A stretch of 64,000 bases of DNA. Source: Pseudomonas citronellolis (GTDB lineage Bacteria > Pseudomonadota > Gammaproteobacteria > Pseudomonadales > Pseudomonadaceae). The stretch's first letter is position 1. Each line of letters begins with the position of its first letter. The notes beneath the pieces are model-generated. The model did no database searches, had not been told where the DNA came from, and was given only the letters and a program-made list of their open reading frames with translations. Of this stretch, positions 53,178-61,885 are shown piece by piece. Location of the stretch: contig NZ_FOLS01000003.1 in NCBI RefSeq assembly GCF_900112375.1, forward strand, positions 33,306 to 97,305. The letters run 5' to 3'. Made by a program: the position numbers and the translations under genes.

Positions 53178-53393
53178 TTTCGTAGGAGCGAGCTTGCTCG
53201 CGAATCCGCCCGTCACTGGATTCCCGCGTTCGCGGGAATGACGGGGGATGGTTAGGCGTTTCAGGATGACTCCAAACTCCTCACCCACTCCGAACAGCCC
53301 CCTCTCCAGGGAGAGGGTTGGGGAGAGGGCGCTCTTAACTCCAGCACCTACGCCACCGGGAAGCACCGTTCGCGAGCAAGCTCGCTCCTACAG
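53178..53393. repeat. Opened type C BIME with two nested repeats
   Basis: A left type C arm (CGTAGGAGCGAGCTTGCTCG, 53178-53205) and a right arm (53368-53393) face each other but are about 165 bp apart instead of about 20. Between them lie the inverted repeat ATTCCCGCG-TTCG-CGGGAAT (about 53219-53239) and a CCCTCTCC...GGAGAGGG repeat (53299-53329). No gene is present in the 304-bp gap. Confidence 0.82.
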
Positions 53394-53427
53394 GTCCGGG
53401 GCCGGGGTTGGGCTTTTAGCGGGCAAT

Positions 53428-53456
53428 AAAAAACCGGCCACCAGGGCCGGTTTTTC
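53428..53456 (-). terminator. Intrinsic terminator of rpsT
   Basis: AAAAAACCGGCC / GGCCGGTTTTT hairpin with T-runs on both strands, 14 bp past the rpsT stop on the minus strand. Confidence 0.92.
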
Positions 53457-53469
53457 AAGAACGGAACGC

Positions 53470-53739
53470 TTACGCGGTGGCCAGGGCCTTCACGTGGGCG
53501 TTCAGGCGGCTCTTGTGGCGGGCGGCCTTGTTCTTGTGGATGATGCCTTTGTCAGCCATGCGGTCGATGACCGGTACGGCGGCAACCAGAGCGGCCTGGG
53601 CCTTGGGCAGGTCCTTGGCATCGACTGCCTTGACTACGTTCTTGATGTAGGTGCGGACCATGGAACGCAGGCTGGCGTTGTGGCTGCGACGCTTCTCAGC
53701 CTGTTTGGCGCGTTTTTTGGCGGAAGGTGTGTTGGCCAC
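53470..53739 (-). CDS. rpsT: 30S ribosomal protein S20
   Basis: An 89-residue basic ribosomal protein that binds 16S rRNA. The sequence begins [17 protein letters not shown] and ends [12 protein letters not shown]. The start codon is GTG at 53739, after GAGGAG. Non-ATG starts are a known feature of rpsT (UUG in E. coli), where they allow autoregulation by S20. It is divergent from murJ. Confidence 0.95.
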   Translation of the reverse strand: MANTPSAKKRAKQAEKRRSHNASLRSMVRTYIKNVVKAVDAKDLPKAQAALVAAVPVIDRMADKGIIHKNKAARHKSRLNAHVKALATA

Positions 53740-53982
53740 CGTCGAGCTCCTCGAGAAAAACTTGGGATGTAGCGAATAAATTAAGGCCGCGAATGATGCC
53801 GTCGAGTCCGCGCCTTGTCAAGGGTATGAGCGGCCGCCGACGAGCGGCATGGCCGGGGATTCGCGGACTGGGTGGGTGATTTATTCGACCGGCGGCCATA
53901 CACTCGACGCCCTTTACTGGCCGCCGGGCGATCCGGCCGCCCCGCGGGCAGGGCCACCCTGCGCTGACAAGTCCCGGATGCA

Positions 53983-55521
53983 ATGAATCTACTCAAATCG
54001 CTGGCCGCGGTCAGCTCCATGACCATGATCTCGCGGGTGCTCGGCTTCGTCCGGGACACCATAGTAGCGCGCATGTTCGGCGCCGGCATGGCCACCGACG
54101 CCTTCTTCGTCGCCTTCAAGCTGCCCAACCTGCTGCGCCGCATCTTCGCCGAGGGCGCCTTCTCCCAGGCCTTCGTGCCGATCCTCGCCGAATACAAGAC
54201 GCAGCAGGGCGAGGAGGCCACCCGCACTTTCATCGCCTATATCTCCGGCCTGCTGACCCTGGTGCTGGCGCTGGTCACCGTGCTGGGCATCCTCGCCGCG
54301 CCCTGGGTGATCTGGATCACCGCGCCGGGCTTCGCCGACACTCCGGAGAAGTTCGACCTGACCACCGCGCTGCTGCGCGTGACCTTCCCCTACATCCTGC
54401 TGATTTCCCTGGCCTCGCTGGCCGGGGCCATCCTCAATACCTGGAACCGCTTCTCGGTGCCGGCCTTCGTGCCGACCCTGCTGAACGTCAGCATGATCGT
54501 CTTCTCGCTGTTCCTCACGCCGTACTTCGACCCGCCGGTGATGGCCCTGGGCTGGGCGGTGCTGGCCGGCGGCCTGGCGCAGCTGCTCTACCAGCTGCCG
54601 CACCTGAAGAAGATCGGCATGCTGGTGCTGCCGCGCCTGAACCTGCGCGACAGAGGCGTGTGGCGCGTGCTCAAGCAGATGGGCCCGGCGATCCTCGGCG
54701 TGTCGGTGAGCCAGATCTCGCTGATCATCAACACCATCTTCGCCTCCTTCCTGGCCGCAGGCTCGGTGTCCTGGATGTACTACGCCGACCGCCTGATGGA
54801 GCTGCCCTCCGGCGTGCTGGGCGTGGCCCTGGGCACCATCCTGCTGCCGTCCCTGGCCAAGACCTACGCCAGCGACGACCGCCATGAATACTCGCGCCTG
54901 ATGGACTGGGGCCTGCGCCTGTGCTTCCTGCTGGTGCTGCCCTGCGCCCTGGCCCTGGCGCTGATCGCCGAGCCGCTGACCGTGTCGCTGTTCCAGTACG
55001 GCAAGTTCAGCGCCCACGACGCGCTCATGACCCAGCGCGCGCTCATCGCCTACGCCGTGGGCCTGCTCGGCATCATCCTGGTCAAGGTGCTGGCGCCGGG
55101 CTTCTATGCCCGGCAGAACATCCGCACGCCGGTGAAGATCGCGCTCTTCACCCTGGTTTCCACCCAGGCGATGAACCTGGTGTTCATCGGTCCGCTCAAG
55201 CACGCGGGCCTGGCCCTGGCCATCAGCCTGGCGGCCTGCCTCAACGCCGGCCTGCTGTACTGGCAGTTGCGCAAGCACGACCTGTTCGAGCCGCAGCCGG
55301 GCTGGGCGAAGTTCCTCGGCAAGCTGGTGCTGGCGGTGCTGGTGATGTCCGCCGTGCTGCTGGGCCTGATGCATTTCATGCCGGCCTGGGACCTGGGCGG
55401 CATGCCGCTGCGCCTGGCGCGCCTGGGCGTGCTGGTGGTGGCCGGCGTAGTGGCCTATTTCGGTATGCTGGCGCTGCTGGGCTTCCGCCTGCGCGACTTC
55501 TCGCGGCGGGCGGTGAGCTAG
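53983..55521 (+). CDS. murJ: Lipid II flippase MurJ
   Basis: A 512-residue inner-membrane MOP-family protein with 14 predicted helices that flips lipid II for peptidoglycan synthesis. The N-terminus has the MurJ hallmarks [21 protein letters not shown] and the conserved arginine-rich [15 protein letters not shown] loop. The start ATG at 53983 has a weak SD. No other gene shares its strand until ribF, 106 bp later. Confidence 0.95.
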   Translation: MNLLKSLAAVSSMTMISRVLGFVRDTIVARMFGAGMATDAFFVAFKLPNLLRRIFAEGAFSQAFVPILAEYKTQQGEEATRTFIAYISGLLTLVLALVTVLGILAAPWVIWITAPGFADTPEKFDLTTALLRVTFPYILLISLASLAGAILNTWNRFSVPAFVPTLLNVSMIVFSLFLTPYFDPPVMALGWAVLAGGLAQLLYQLPHLKKIGMLVLPRLNLRDRGVWRVLKQMGPAILGVSVSQISLIINTIFASFLAAGSVSWMYYADRLMELPSGVLGVALGTILLPSLAKTYASDDRHEYSRLMDWGLRLCFLLVLPCALALALIAEPLTVSLFQYGKFSAHDALMTQRALIAYAVGLLGIILVKVLAPGFYARQNIRTPVKIALFTLVSTQAMNLVFIGPLKHAGLALAISLAACLNAGLLYWQLRKHDLFEPQPGWAKFLGKLVLAVLVMSAVLLGLMHFMPAWDLGGMPLRLARLGVLVVAGVVAYFGMLALLGFRLRDFSRRAVS

Positions 55522-55570
55522 CCCGCCGTCGGCACTTGGGTGCATCCGTGACGCACGGCGGCTTTGTGCC

Positions 55571-55599
55571 TGTCGCGCGGCGGCGGGTGCAGGTATAAT
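55571..55599 (+). promoter_or_regulatory. Promoter of ribF-ileS-lspA-fkpB-ispH
   Basis: A perfect -10 TATAAT (55594-55599), 28 bp ahead of the ribF ATG, with a weak -35 (TGTCGC, 55571-55576) at 17-bp spacing. Confidence 0.5.
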
Positions 55600-55627
55600 C
55601 GACCACTTTCTGAGCAATACGCGCGCT

Positions 55628-56566
55628 ATGCAGCTGCTTCGAGGCCTCCACAACCTGCGGCCCCTGTCCGGGGGCTGCGTTGCCACCATCGGCAATTTCG
55701 ACGGCGTCCACCTTGGCCACCAGGCGATCCTGGCGCGTCTGCGCGAGCGCTCGCAGGAGCTGGGCGTGCCCAGCTGCGTGGTGATCTTCGAGCCGCAGCC
55801 GCGCGAGTACTTCGCCCCGGATGCCGCGCCGGTGCGCCTGACGCGCCTGCGCGAGAAGCTCGAACTGCTGCGCGAGCAGGGTGTCGATTTCGTCCTGTGC
55901 CTGACCTTCAACCGCCGCCTGCGCGAACTGTCGGCCGCCGAGTTCGTCCGCCAGGTGCTGGTGGACGGCCTGGCGGTGCGCCACCTGGAAGTGGGCGACG
56001 ACTTCCGCTTCGGCTGCGACCGCTCCGGCGACTTCGCCTTCCTGGTCAGGGCCAGCGCCGAGCAGGGTTTCACCGTCGAGGCCGCCACCACGGTGGAAGT
56101 CGACGGCATGCGGGTGAGTAGCTCGCGCATCCGCAAGGTGCTCGCCGACGGCGACCTGCACCAGGCCGAGCGCCTGCTGGGCCGGCCGTTCCGCCTGAGC
56201 GGGCGGGTGCTGCACGGGCAGAAGCTCGGCCGCACCCTGGGTTCGCCCACCGCCAACATCCAGCTCAAGCGCCGCAAGGCGCCGCTGAGCGGCGTCTACC
56301 TGGTCAGCACGGAAGTGGCCGGCCAGCGCGTCAACGGGGTGGCCAACATCGGCACGCGGCCGTCGGTCAACGGCGACGGCCGGCCCCACCTGGAAGTGCA
56401 TCTGCTGGACTTCGCCGGCGACCTCTACGGCCTGCACCTGGATGTGACCTTCCACCAGAAGCTGCGAGATGAGCAGCGCTTCGCCTCCCTCGAGGCACTG
56501 AAGGCGGCGATCCTCGCCGACATAGCCGCCGCCCGGGCCTACTGGCTGGGCCAACCGCTTGATTGA
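55628..56566 (+). CDS. ribF: Bifunctional riboflavin kinase/FMN adenylyltransferase
   Basis: A 312-residue enzyme that makes FMN and FAD. The N-terminal nucleotidyltransferase has [11 protein letters not shown] (about 23-33), and SSSRIRK around 165; the C-terminal flavokinase has [11 protein letters not shown] with the catalytic TAN motif. First gene of the ribF-ileS-lspA-fkpB-ispH cluster. Confidence 0.95.
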   Translation: MQLLRGLHNLRPLSGGCVATIGNFDGVHLGHQAILARLRERSQELGVPSCVVIFEPQPREYFAPDAAPVRLTRLREKLELLREQGVDFVLCLTFNRRLRELSAAEFVRQVLVDGLAVRHLEVGDDFRFGCDRSGDFAFLVRASAEQGFTVEAATTVEVDGMRVSSSRIRKVLADGDLHQAERLLGRPFRLSGRVLHGQKLGRTLGSPTANIQLKRRKAPLSGVYLVSTEVAGQRVNGVANIGTRPSVNGDGRPHLEVHLLDFAGDLYGLHLDVTFHQKLRDEQRFASLEALKAAILADIAAARAYWLGQPLD

Positions 56567-56589
56567 AGAGATTCCGAACAGGCCCTGAG

Positions 56590-59424
56590 ATGACCGACTA
56601 CAAAGCCACGCTGAACCTTCCCGATACCCAGTTCCCGATGAAAGCCGGCCTGCCCCAGCGCGAGCCGGAAACCCTGAAGTTCTGGAACGACATCGGCCTG
56701 TACCAGAAGCTGCGGAAGGCCGGCGAAGGTCGCCCGAAATTCATCCTGCACGATGGCCCGCCCTACGCCAACGGCAGCATCCACATCGGTCACGCGGTCA
56801 ACAAGATCCTCAAGGACCTGATCGTCCGCTCGCGCACCCTGGCCGGCTACGACGCCCCCTACGTGCCGGGCTGGGACTGCCACGGCCTGCCCATCGAGCA
56901 CAAGGTCGAGACCACCCACGGCAAGAACCTGCCGGCGGACAAGACCCGCGAGTTGTGCCGCGCCTACGCCACCGAGCAGATCGAGGGGCAGAAGGCCGAC
57001 TTCATCCGCCTGGGCGTGCTCGGCGAGTGGGACAACCCCTACAAGACCATGAACTTCGCCAACGAGGCCGGCGAAATCCGCGCCCTGGCCGAGATGGTCA
57101 AGCAGGGCTTCGTGTTCAAGGGCCTGAAACCGGTGAACTGGTGCTTCGACTGCGGTTCGGCCCTGGCCGAGGCGGAAGTCGAGTACGCCGACAAGAAGTC
57201 CGACGCCATCGACGTCGCCTTCCCGGTGGAAGACGAAGGCAAGCTGGCCGCCGCCTTCGGCCTGGCGAGCCTGGGCAAGCCCGCCGCCATCGTCATCTGG
57301 ACCACCACCCCCTGGACCATCCCGGCCAACCAGGCGCTGAACGTCCACCCCGAATTCACCTACGCGCTGGTCGACACCGGCGCGCGCCTGCTGGTGCTGG
57401 CCGAGGAACTGGTCGAGTCCTGCCTGCAGCGCTACGGCCTGGAAGGCCAGGTCATCGCCACCGCCAAGGGCGAGGCGCTGGACCTGATCCGCTTCCGCCA
57501 CCCGTTCTACGAGCGCTTCTCGCCGATCTACCTGGCCGAGTACGTGGCCCTGGACGCCGGTACCGGCATCGTCCACTCCGCGCCGGCCTACGGCGAGGAC
57601 GACTTCCGTACCTGCAAGCAGTACGGCATGAGCAACGACGACATCCTCAGCCCGGTGCAGAGCAACGGTGTATACGTCCAGGACCTGCCGTTCTTCGGCG
57701 GCCAGTTCATCTGGAAGGCCAACCCGAACATCGTCGCCAAGCTCGAGGAAGTGGGCGCGCTGCTCAAGCACGCCAGCATCAACCACAGCTACATGCACTG
57801 CTGGCGGCACAAGACGCCGCTGATCTACCGCGCCACCGCGCAGTGGTTCGTCGGCATGGACAAGCAGCCGCAAAGCGGCGCCACCCTGCGCGAGCGCGCA
57901 CTGGAAGCCATCACCCAGACCGAATTCGTGCCCAGCTGGGGCCAGGCGCGCCTGCACGGCATGATCGCCGGCCGCCCGGACTGGTGCATCTCGCGCCAGC
58001 GCAACTGGGGCGTGCCGATCCCGTTTTTCCTGCACAAGGCCACCGGCGAGCTGCACCCGCGCACCGTCGAGCTGATGGAAGCAGTCGCCCAGCGCGTGGA
58101 GAAGGAAGGCATCGAGGCCTGGTTCAAGCTCGACGCCGCCGAACTGCTCGGTGACGAAGCCGCGCAGTACGACAAGATCAGCGACACCCTGGACGTCTGG
58201 TTCGACTCCGGCACCACCCACTGGCACGTGCTGCGCGGCTCCCACGCCGAGCTGGGCCACGCCAGCGGCCCGGCCGCCGACCTCTACCTGGAAGGCTCCG
58301 ACCAGCACCGCGGCTGGTTCCACTCCTCGCTGCTGACCGGCTGCGCCATCGATGGCCACGCGCCATACCGCCAGCTGCTGACCCACGGCTTCACCGTGGA
58401 CGAGTCCGGCCGCAAGATGTCCAAGTCCCTGGGCAACACCGTGGTGCCGCAGACCGTGATCGACACCCTGGGCGCCGACATCCTGCGTCTGTGGGTCGCC
58501 TCGACCGACTACTCCGGCGAGATCGCGGTCTCCCAGACCATCCTGCAGCGCAGCGCCGACGCCTACCGGCGCATCCGCAACACCACGCGCTTCCTGCTCT
58601 CCAACCTGACCGGCTTCGACCCGGCCAAGGACCTGCTGCCCAACGACCAACTGCTGGCCCTGGACCGCTGGGCCGTGGACCGCGCCCTGTTGCTGCAGCG
58701 CGAGTTGGAAGAGGCCTACCGCGAGTACCGCTTCTGGAACGTCTACTCCAAGGTGCACAACTTCTGCGTGCAGGAGCTGGGCGGCTTCTACCTGGACATC
58801 ATCAAGGACCGCCAGTACACCACCCAGGCCGACAGCGTCGCCCGCCGTTCCTGCCAGACCGCGCTGTTCCACATCGCCGAGGCGCTGGTGCGCTGGGTCG
58901 CGCCGATCCTCGCCTTCACCGCCGAGGAAGTGTGGAAGTTCCTGCCCGGCGAGCGCGCCGAGTCGGTCATGCTGACCACCTGGTACGACGGCCTGTCCGA
59001 ACTGCCGGCCGACGCCGAGCTGGGCCGCGCCTATTGGGAACAGGTCATGGCCGCCAAGGCCGCGGTCAACAAGGAACTGGAGAACCAGCGCACCGCCAAG
59101 GCCATCGGCGGCAACCTGCAGGCCGAGGTCACCCTCTACGCCGAGGACGACCTGGCCCGCAGCCTGGGCAAGCTGGGCAACGAGCTGCGCTTCGTGCTGA
59201 TCACCTCCACCGCCACCCTCGCGCCCCTGGCCGATGCCCCGGCCGATGCCGTGCAGAGCGAACTGCCCGGCCTCAAGCTGAAGGTGGTGAAGTCGGCCCA
59301 CGCCAAGTGTGCCCGTTGCTGGCACCACCGCGAGGACGTCGGCAGTAACGCCGCACACCCGGAAATCTGCGGCCGTTGCGTGGAGAACATCGAAGGCGCC
59401 GGCGAGGTTCGCCACTATGCCTAA
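56590..59424 (+). CDS. ileS: Isoleucyl-tRNA synthetase
   Basis: A 944-residue class I synthetase. The active-site motifs are HIGH (65-68) and KMSKS (609-613). An editing domain lies between them. The C-terminal zinc finger reads CARCW...CGRC. The ATG at 56590 ([13 protein letters not shown]) is the usual start; a TTG 27 bp upstream is unlikely. The stop overlaps the start of lspA by eight bases. Confidence 0.97.
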   Translation: MTDYKATLNLPDTQFPMKAGLPQREPETLKFWNDIGLYQKLRKAGEGRPKFILHDGPPYANGSIHIGHAVNKILKDLIVRSRTLAGYDAPYVPGWDCHGLPIEHKVETTHGKNLPADKTRELCRAYATEQIEGQKADFIRLGVLGEWDNPYKTMNFANEAGEIRALAEMVKQGFVFKGLKPVNWCFDCGSALAEAEVEYADKKSDAIDVAFPVEDEGKLAAAFGLASLGKPAAIVIWTTTPWTIPANQALNVHPEFTYALVDTGARLLVLAEELVESCLQRYGLEGQVIATAKGEALDLIRFRHPFYERFSPIYLAEYVALDAGTGIVHSAPAYGEDDFRTCKQYGMSNDDILSPVQSNGVYVQDLPFFGGQFIWKANPNIVAKLEEVGALLKHASINHSYMHCWRHKTPLIYRATAQWFVGMDKQPQSGATLRERALEAITQTEFVPSWGQARLHGMIAGRPDWCISRQRNWGVPIPFFLHKATGELHPRTVELMEAVAQRVEKEGIEAWFKLDAAELLGDEAAQYDKISDTLDVWFDSGTTHWHVLRGSHAELGHASGPAADLYLEGSDQHRGWFHSSLLTGCAIDGHAPYRQLLTHGFTVDESGRKMSKSLGNTVVPQTVIDTLGADILRLWVASTDYSGEIAVSQTILQRSADAYRRIRNTTRFLLSNLTGFDPAKDLLPNDQLLALDRWAVDRALLLQRELEEAYREYRFWNVYSKVHNFCVQELGGFYLDIIKDRQYTTQADSVARRSCQTALFHIAEALVRWVAPILAFTAEEVWKFLPGERAESVMLTTWYDGLSELPADAELGRAYWEQVMAAKAAVNKELENQRTAKAIGGNLQAEVTLYAEDDLARSLGKLGNELRFVLITSTATLAPLADAPADAVQSELPGLKLKVVKSAHAKCARCWHHREDVGSNAAHPEICGRCVENIEGAGEVRHYA

Positions 59425-59920
59425 CCGCTTCGGCCGCCTTGGCTGGTTGTGGATAACCGTGCTGGTCCTGGTCCTCGACCAGGTCAGCAAGGCCTACTTC
59501 GAAGGCACGCTGAGCCTGTACCAGCAGATCGTGGTCATCCCCGACCTGTTCAGCTGGACCCTGGCCTACAACACCGGCGCGGCCTTCAGCTTCCTGGCCG
59601 ACAGCTCCGGCTGGCAGCGCTGGCTGTTCGCCCTGATCGCCATCGTGGTCAGCGCGGTGCTGGTCATCTGGCTCAAGCGCCTGAAGCCCAGCGACACCTG
59701 GCTCGCCATCGCCCTGGCCCTGGTGCTGGGCGGCGCGCTGGGCAACCTGTACGACCGCATCGTGCTCGGCCACGTGATCGACTTCATCCTGGTGCACTGG
59801 CAGAACCGCTGGTACTTCCCGGCGTTCAACCTGGCCGACAGCGCCATCACCGTTGGCGCCATCATGCTGGCGCTGGACATGTTCAAGACGAAGAAATCCG
59901 GAGAGACCGCCCATGGCTGA
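59417..59920 (+). CDS. lspA: Lipoprotein signal peptidase (signal peptidase II)
   Basis: A 167-residue aspartyl protease with four membrane helices that removes signal peptides from prolipoproteins. The catalytic dyad is Asp122 (VIDFI) and Asp141 (NLADSA), matching the P. aeruginosa enzyme. It overlaps ileS by 8 bp and fkpB by 8 bp, so the three are translationally coupled. Several lipoproteins in this window would be its substrates. Confidence 0.97.
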   Translation: MPNRFGRLGWLWITVLVLVLDQVSKAYFEGTLSLYQQIVVIPDLFSWTLAYNTGAAFSFLADSSGWQRWLFALIAIVVSAVLVIWLKRLKPSDTWLAIALALVLGGALGNLYDRIVLGHVIDFILVHWQNRWYFPAFNLADSAITVGAIMLALDMFKTKKSGETAHG

Positions 59921-60365
59921 CAGCAGCAGTGATATCCAGCGCATCGGAGCGGATACCGAAGTCACCCTGCACTTCGCCCTCAAGCTGGAAGACGGCAACG
60001 TCGTCGACAGCACCTTCGACAAGCAGCCGGCCACCTTCAAGGTCGGCGACGGCAACCTGCTGCCGGGCTTCGAGCAGGCGCTGTTCGGCCTCAAGGCCGG
60101 CGACAAGCGCACCCTGAACATCGAGCCGGAGCAGGGCTTCGGCCAGCCGAACCCGGCCAACGTACAGGTGATGCCGCGCGACCAGTTCCAGGACATGGAG
60201 CTGGCCGAGGGCCTGCTGGTGATCTTCAACGACGCCGCCAAGACCGAGCTGCCCGGCGTGGTCAAGGCCTTCGACGAACAGCAGGTGACCATCGATTTCA
60301 ACCACCCGCTGGCCGGCAAGAGCCTGACCTTCGAAGTGGAAATCATCGACGTAAGGGCGCTCTGA
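59913..60365 (+). CDS. fkpB: FKBP-type peptidyl-prolyl isomerase (SlpA/FkpB)
   Basis: A 150-residue cytoplasmic SlyD-like isomerase. The FKBP strand VTLHFALKLEDGNVVDSTF and the insert-in-flap chaperone domain (about 70-125) are present; the His-rich metal tail of SlyD is absent, as expected for FkpB. It overlaps lspA, the arrangement seen in most gamma-proteobacteria. Confidence 0.93.
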   Translation: MADSSSDIQRIGADTEVTLHFALKLEDGNVVDSTFDKQPATFKVGDGNLLPGFEQALFGLKAGDKRTLNIEPEQGFGQPNPANVQVMPRDQFQDMELAEGLLVIFNDAAKTELPGVVKAFDEQQVTIDFNHPLAGKSLTFEVEIIDVRAL

Positions 60366-60379
60366 GGGCCCTTCGCAGG

Positions 60380-60412
60380 CGTAGGATGGGTTGAGCGAAG
60401 CGATACCCATCA
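60380..60412 (+). repeat. GTAGGATGGGT repeat
   Basis: A single copy, GTAGGATGGGTTGAGCGAAG then CGATACCCATCAC, in the 80-bp gap between fkpB and ispH inside the operon. The arms (GATGGGT/ACCCATC) could fold in the mRNA. Confidence 0.75.
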
Positions 60413-60445
60413 CGCCATCCCCTCTGCGCGCCGAGACAACCGACC

Positions 60446-61390
60446 ATGCAAATCAAACTCGCCAATCCCCGCGGCTTCTGCGCCGGCGTCGACCGGGCGA
60501 TCGAAATCGTCAACCGCGCCCTGGACGTGTTCGGCCCGCCGATCTACGTGCGCCATGAAGTGGTGCACAACAAGTTCGTGGTGGAGAACCTGCGCAACCG
60601 CGGCGCGGTGTTCGTCGAGGAACTCGACCAGGTGCCGGACGACACCATCGTCATCTTCAGCGCCCACGGTGTCTCCCAGGCCGTGCGCAAGGAGGCCGAG
60701 AACCGCGGCCTGAAGGTCTTCGACGCGACCTGCCCGCTGGTCACCAAGGTGCACATGGAAGTGGTGCGCTACAGCCGCGACGGCCAGGAGTGCATCCTCA
60801 TCGGCCACGAAGGCCACCCCGAGGTGGAAGGCACCATGGGCCAGTACAACCGCGACAACGGCGGCGACATCTACCTGGTCGAGGACGAGGAAGATGTAGC
60901 GGCGCTGGAAGTGCGCAACCCCGAGGCCCTGCACTTCGTCACCCAGACCACCCTGTCGATGGACGACACCTCCAAGGTGATCGACGCCCTGCGCGCGAAA
61001 TTCCCGCACATCAAGGGCCCGCGCAAGAACGACATCTGCTACGCCACCCAGAACCGCCAGGACGCGGTCAAGGAACTGGCCGACCAGTGCGACCTGGTGC
61101 TGGTGGTGGGCAGCCCGAACAGCTCCAACTCCAACCGCCTGCGCGAACTCGCCGAACGCATGGGCACCCCCGGCTACCTGATCGACGGCGCCGAGGACCT
61201 CAAGCGCGAATGGTTCGAAGGCAAGCAGCGCATCGGCATCACCGCCGGCGCCTCCGCCCCGGAAGTGCTGGTGCGCGGTGTGATTGAGCAACTGCGCAAA
61301 TGGGGCGCGGAGCCCGAGGTGGAGCTGGATGGGCGGGAGGAGAACATTACCTTCTCGATGCCCAAGGAGTTGCGGGTGAAGGCGGTTTAA
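60446..61390 (+). CDS. ispH: 4-hydroxy-3-methylbut-2-enyl diphosphate reductase
   Basis: A 314-residue iron-sulphur enzyme of the last MEP-pathway step, giving isopentenyl and dimethylallyl diphosphate. Three cluster cysteines are visible: Cys12 (NPRGFCAGV), the DATCPLV cysteine (about 96) and the NDICYATQ cysteine (about 197). HGVSQ, HEGHPEV and NSSNSNRL substrate loops are intact. Last gene of the operon. Confidence 0.97.
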   Translation: MQIKLANPRGFCAGVDRAIEIVNRALDVFGPPIYVRHEVVHNKFVVENLRNRGAVFVEELDQVPDDTIVIFSAHGVSQAVRKEAENRGLKVFDATCPLVTKVHMEVVRYSRDGQECILIGHEGHPEVEGTMGQYNRDNGGDIYLVEDEEDVAALEVRNPEALHFVTQTTLSMDDTSKVIDALRAKFPHIKGPRKNDICYATQNRQDAVKELADQCDLVLVVGSPNSSNSNRLRELAERMGTPGYLIDGAEDLKREWFEGKQRIGITAGASAPEVLVRGVIEQLRKWGAEPEVELDGREENITFSMPKELRVKAV

Positions 61391-61414
61391 CTCCGAACCG
61401 ATATGTCTCTTCCA

Positions 61415-61446
61415 ACAAAAAGGGCCGACATTGTCGGCCCTTTTTG
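61415..61446. terminator. Bidirectional terminator between ispH and pilE
   Basis: ACAAAAAGGGCCGACA / TGTCGGCCCTTTTTGT hairpin with T-runs on both strands. It serves ispH (plus) and pilE (minus, stop only 2 bp away). Confidence 0.92.
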
Positions 61447-61447
61447 T

Positions 61448-61885
61448 TTACCAGCAAGTGGCTACCGTTCCGCTACCGCTTTCCGTCTTGATACCGGTGC
61501 TGTCGAGCGTCAAGGTGCCGCATTCGCTATCGTTGGCCTGACCTCCGACCGGCGCGGCGCTTAGTACCACGCAACTGGCGAGGGTCTTGTTCGCACAGGC
61601 AGCGGTTGTGATGTTGTATTTCCGACTTTCGCTGCCTACAGCCCCATTGGCATCGGTCGAATATCCCAATCCCTTCTCTCCAGTCCCTAGCGATGCTGCA
61701 TATTCCTGGTTCTGGGAGAAGTAACGTTCCTGGGCCTGCATGACTTCCATCAGCTTGGCTTTCCCGTCCGCGCGTCCGGAGCGCAACACGTACTGCTGAT
61801 AGCTGGGATAGGCGATAGCGGCGAGGATGCCGACTATCGCCACTACTACCATCACCTCGATCAGGGTGAAGCCCTTTTGTCGCAT
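61448..61885 (-). CDS. pilE: Type IV pilus minor pilin PilE
   Basis: A 145-residue type IVa minor pilin. The prepilin-peptidase site is MRQKG^FTLIEV, with the mature Phe1 and Glu5; a hydrophobic helix follows. The C-terminal part has four cysteines for disulphides ([14 protein letters not shown]...CW). The start overlaps the pilY1 stop (TGATG), so translation is coupled. It primes pilus assembly with the other minor pilins. GC content here is visibly lower than in neighbouring housekeeping genes. Confidence 0.93.
   Translation of the reverse strand: MRQKGFTLIEVMVVVAIVGILAAIAYPSYQQYVLRSGRADGKAKLMEVMQAQERYFSQNQEYAASLGTGEKGLGYSTDANGAVGSESRKYNITTAACANKTLASCVVLSAAPVGGQANDSECGTLTLDSTGIKTESGSGTVATCW

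Noticed and set aside
56539..59490. A 983-codon open frame on the minus strand across ileS
   Set aside because: Antisense shadow of a highly conserved gene; Val/Gly/Leu/Asp-rich with no recognisable domain.
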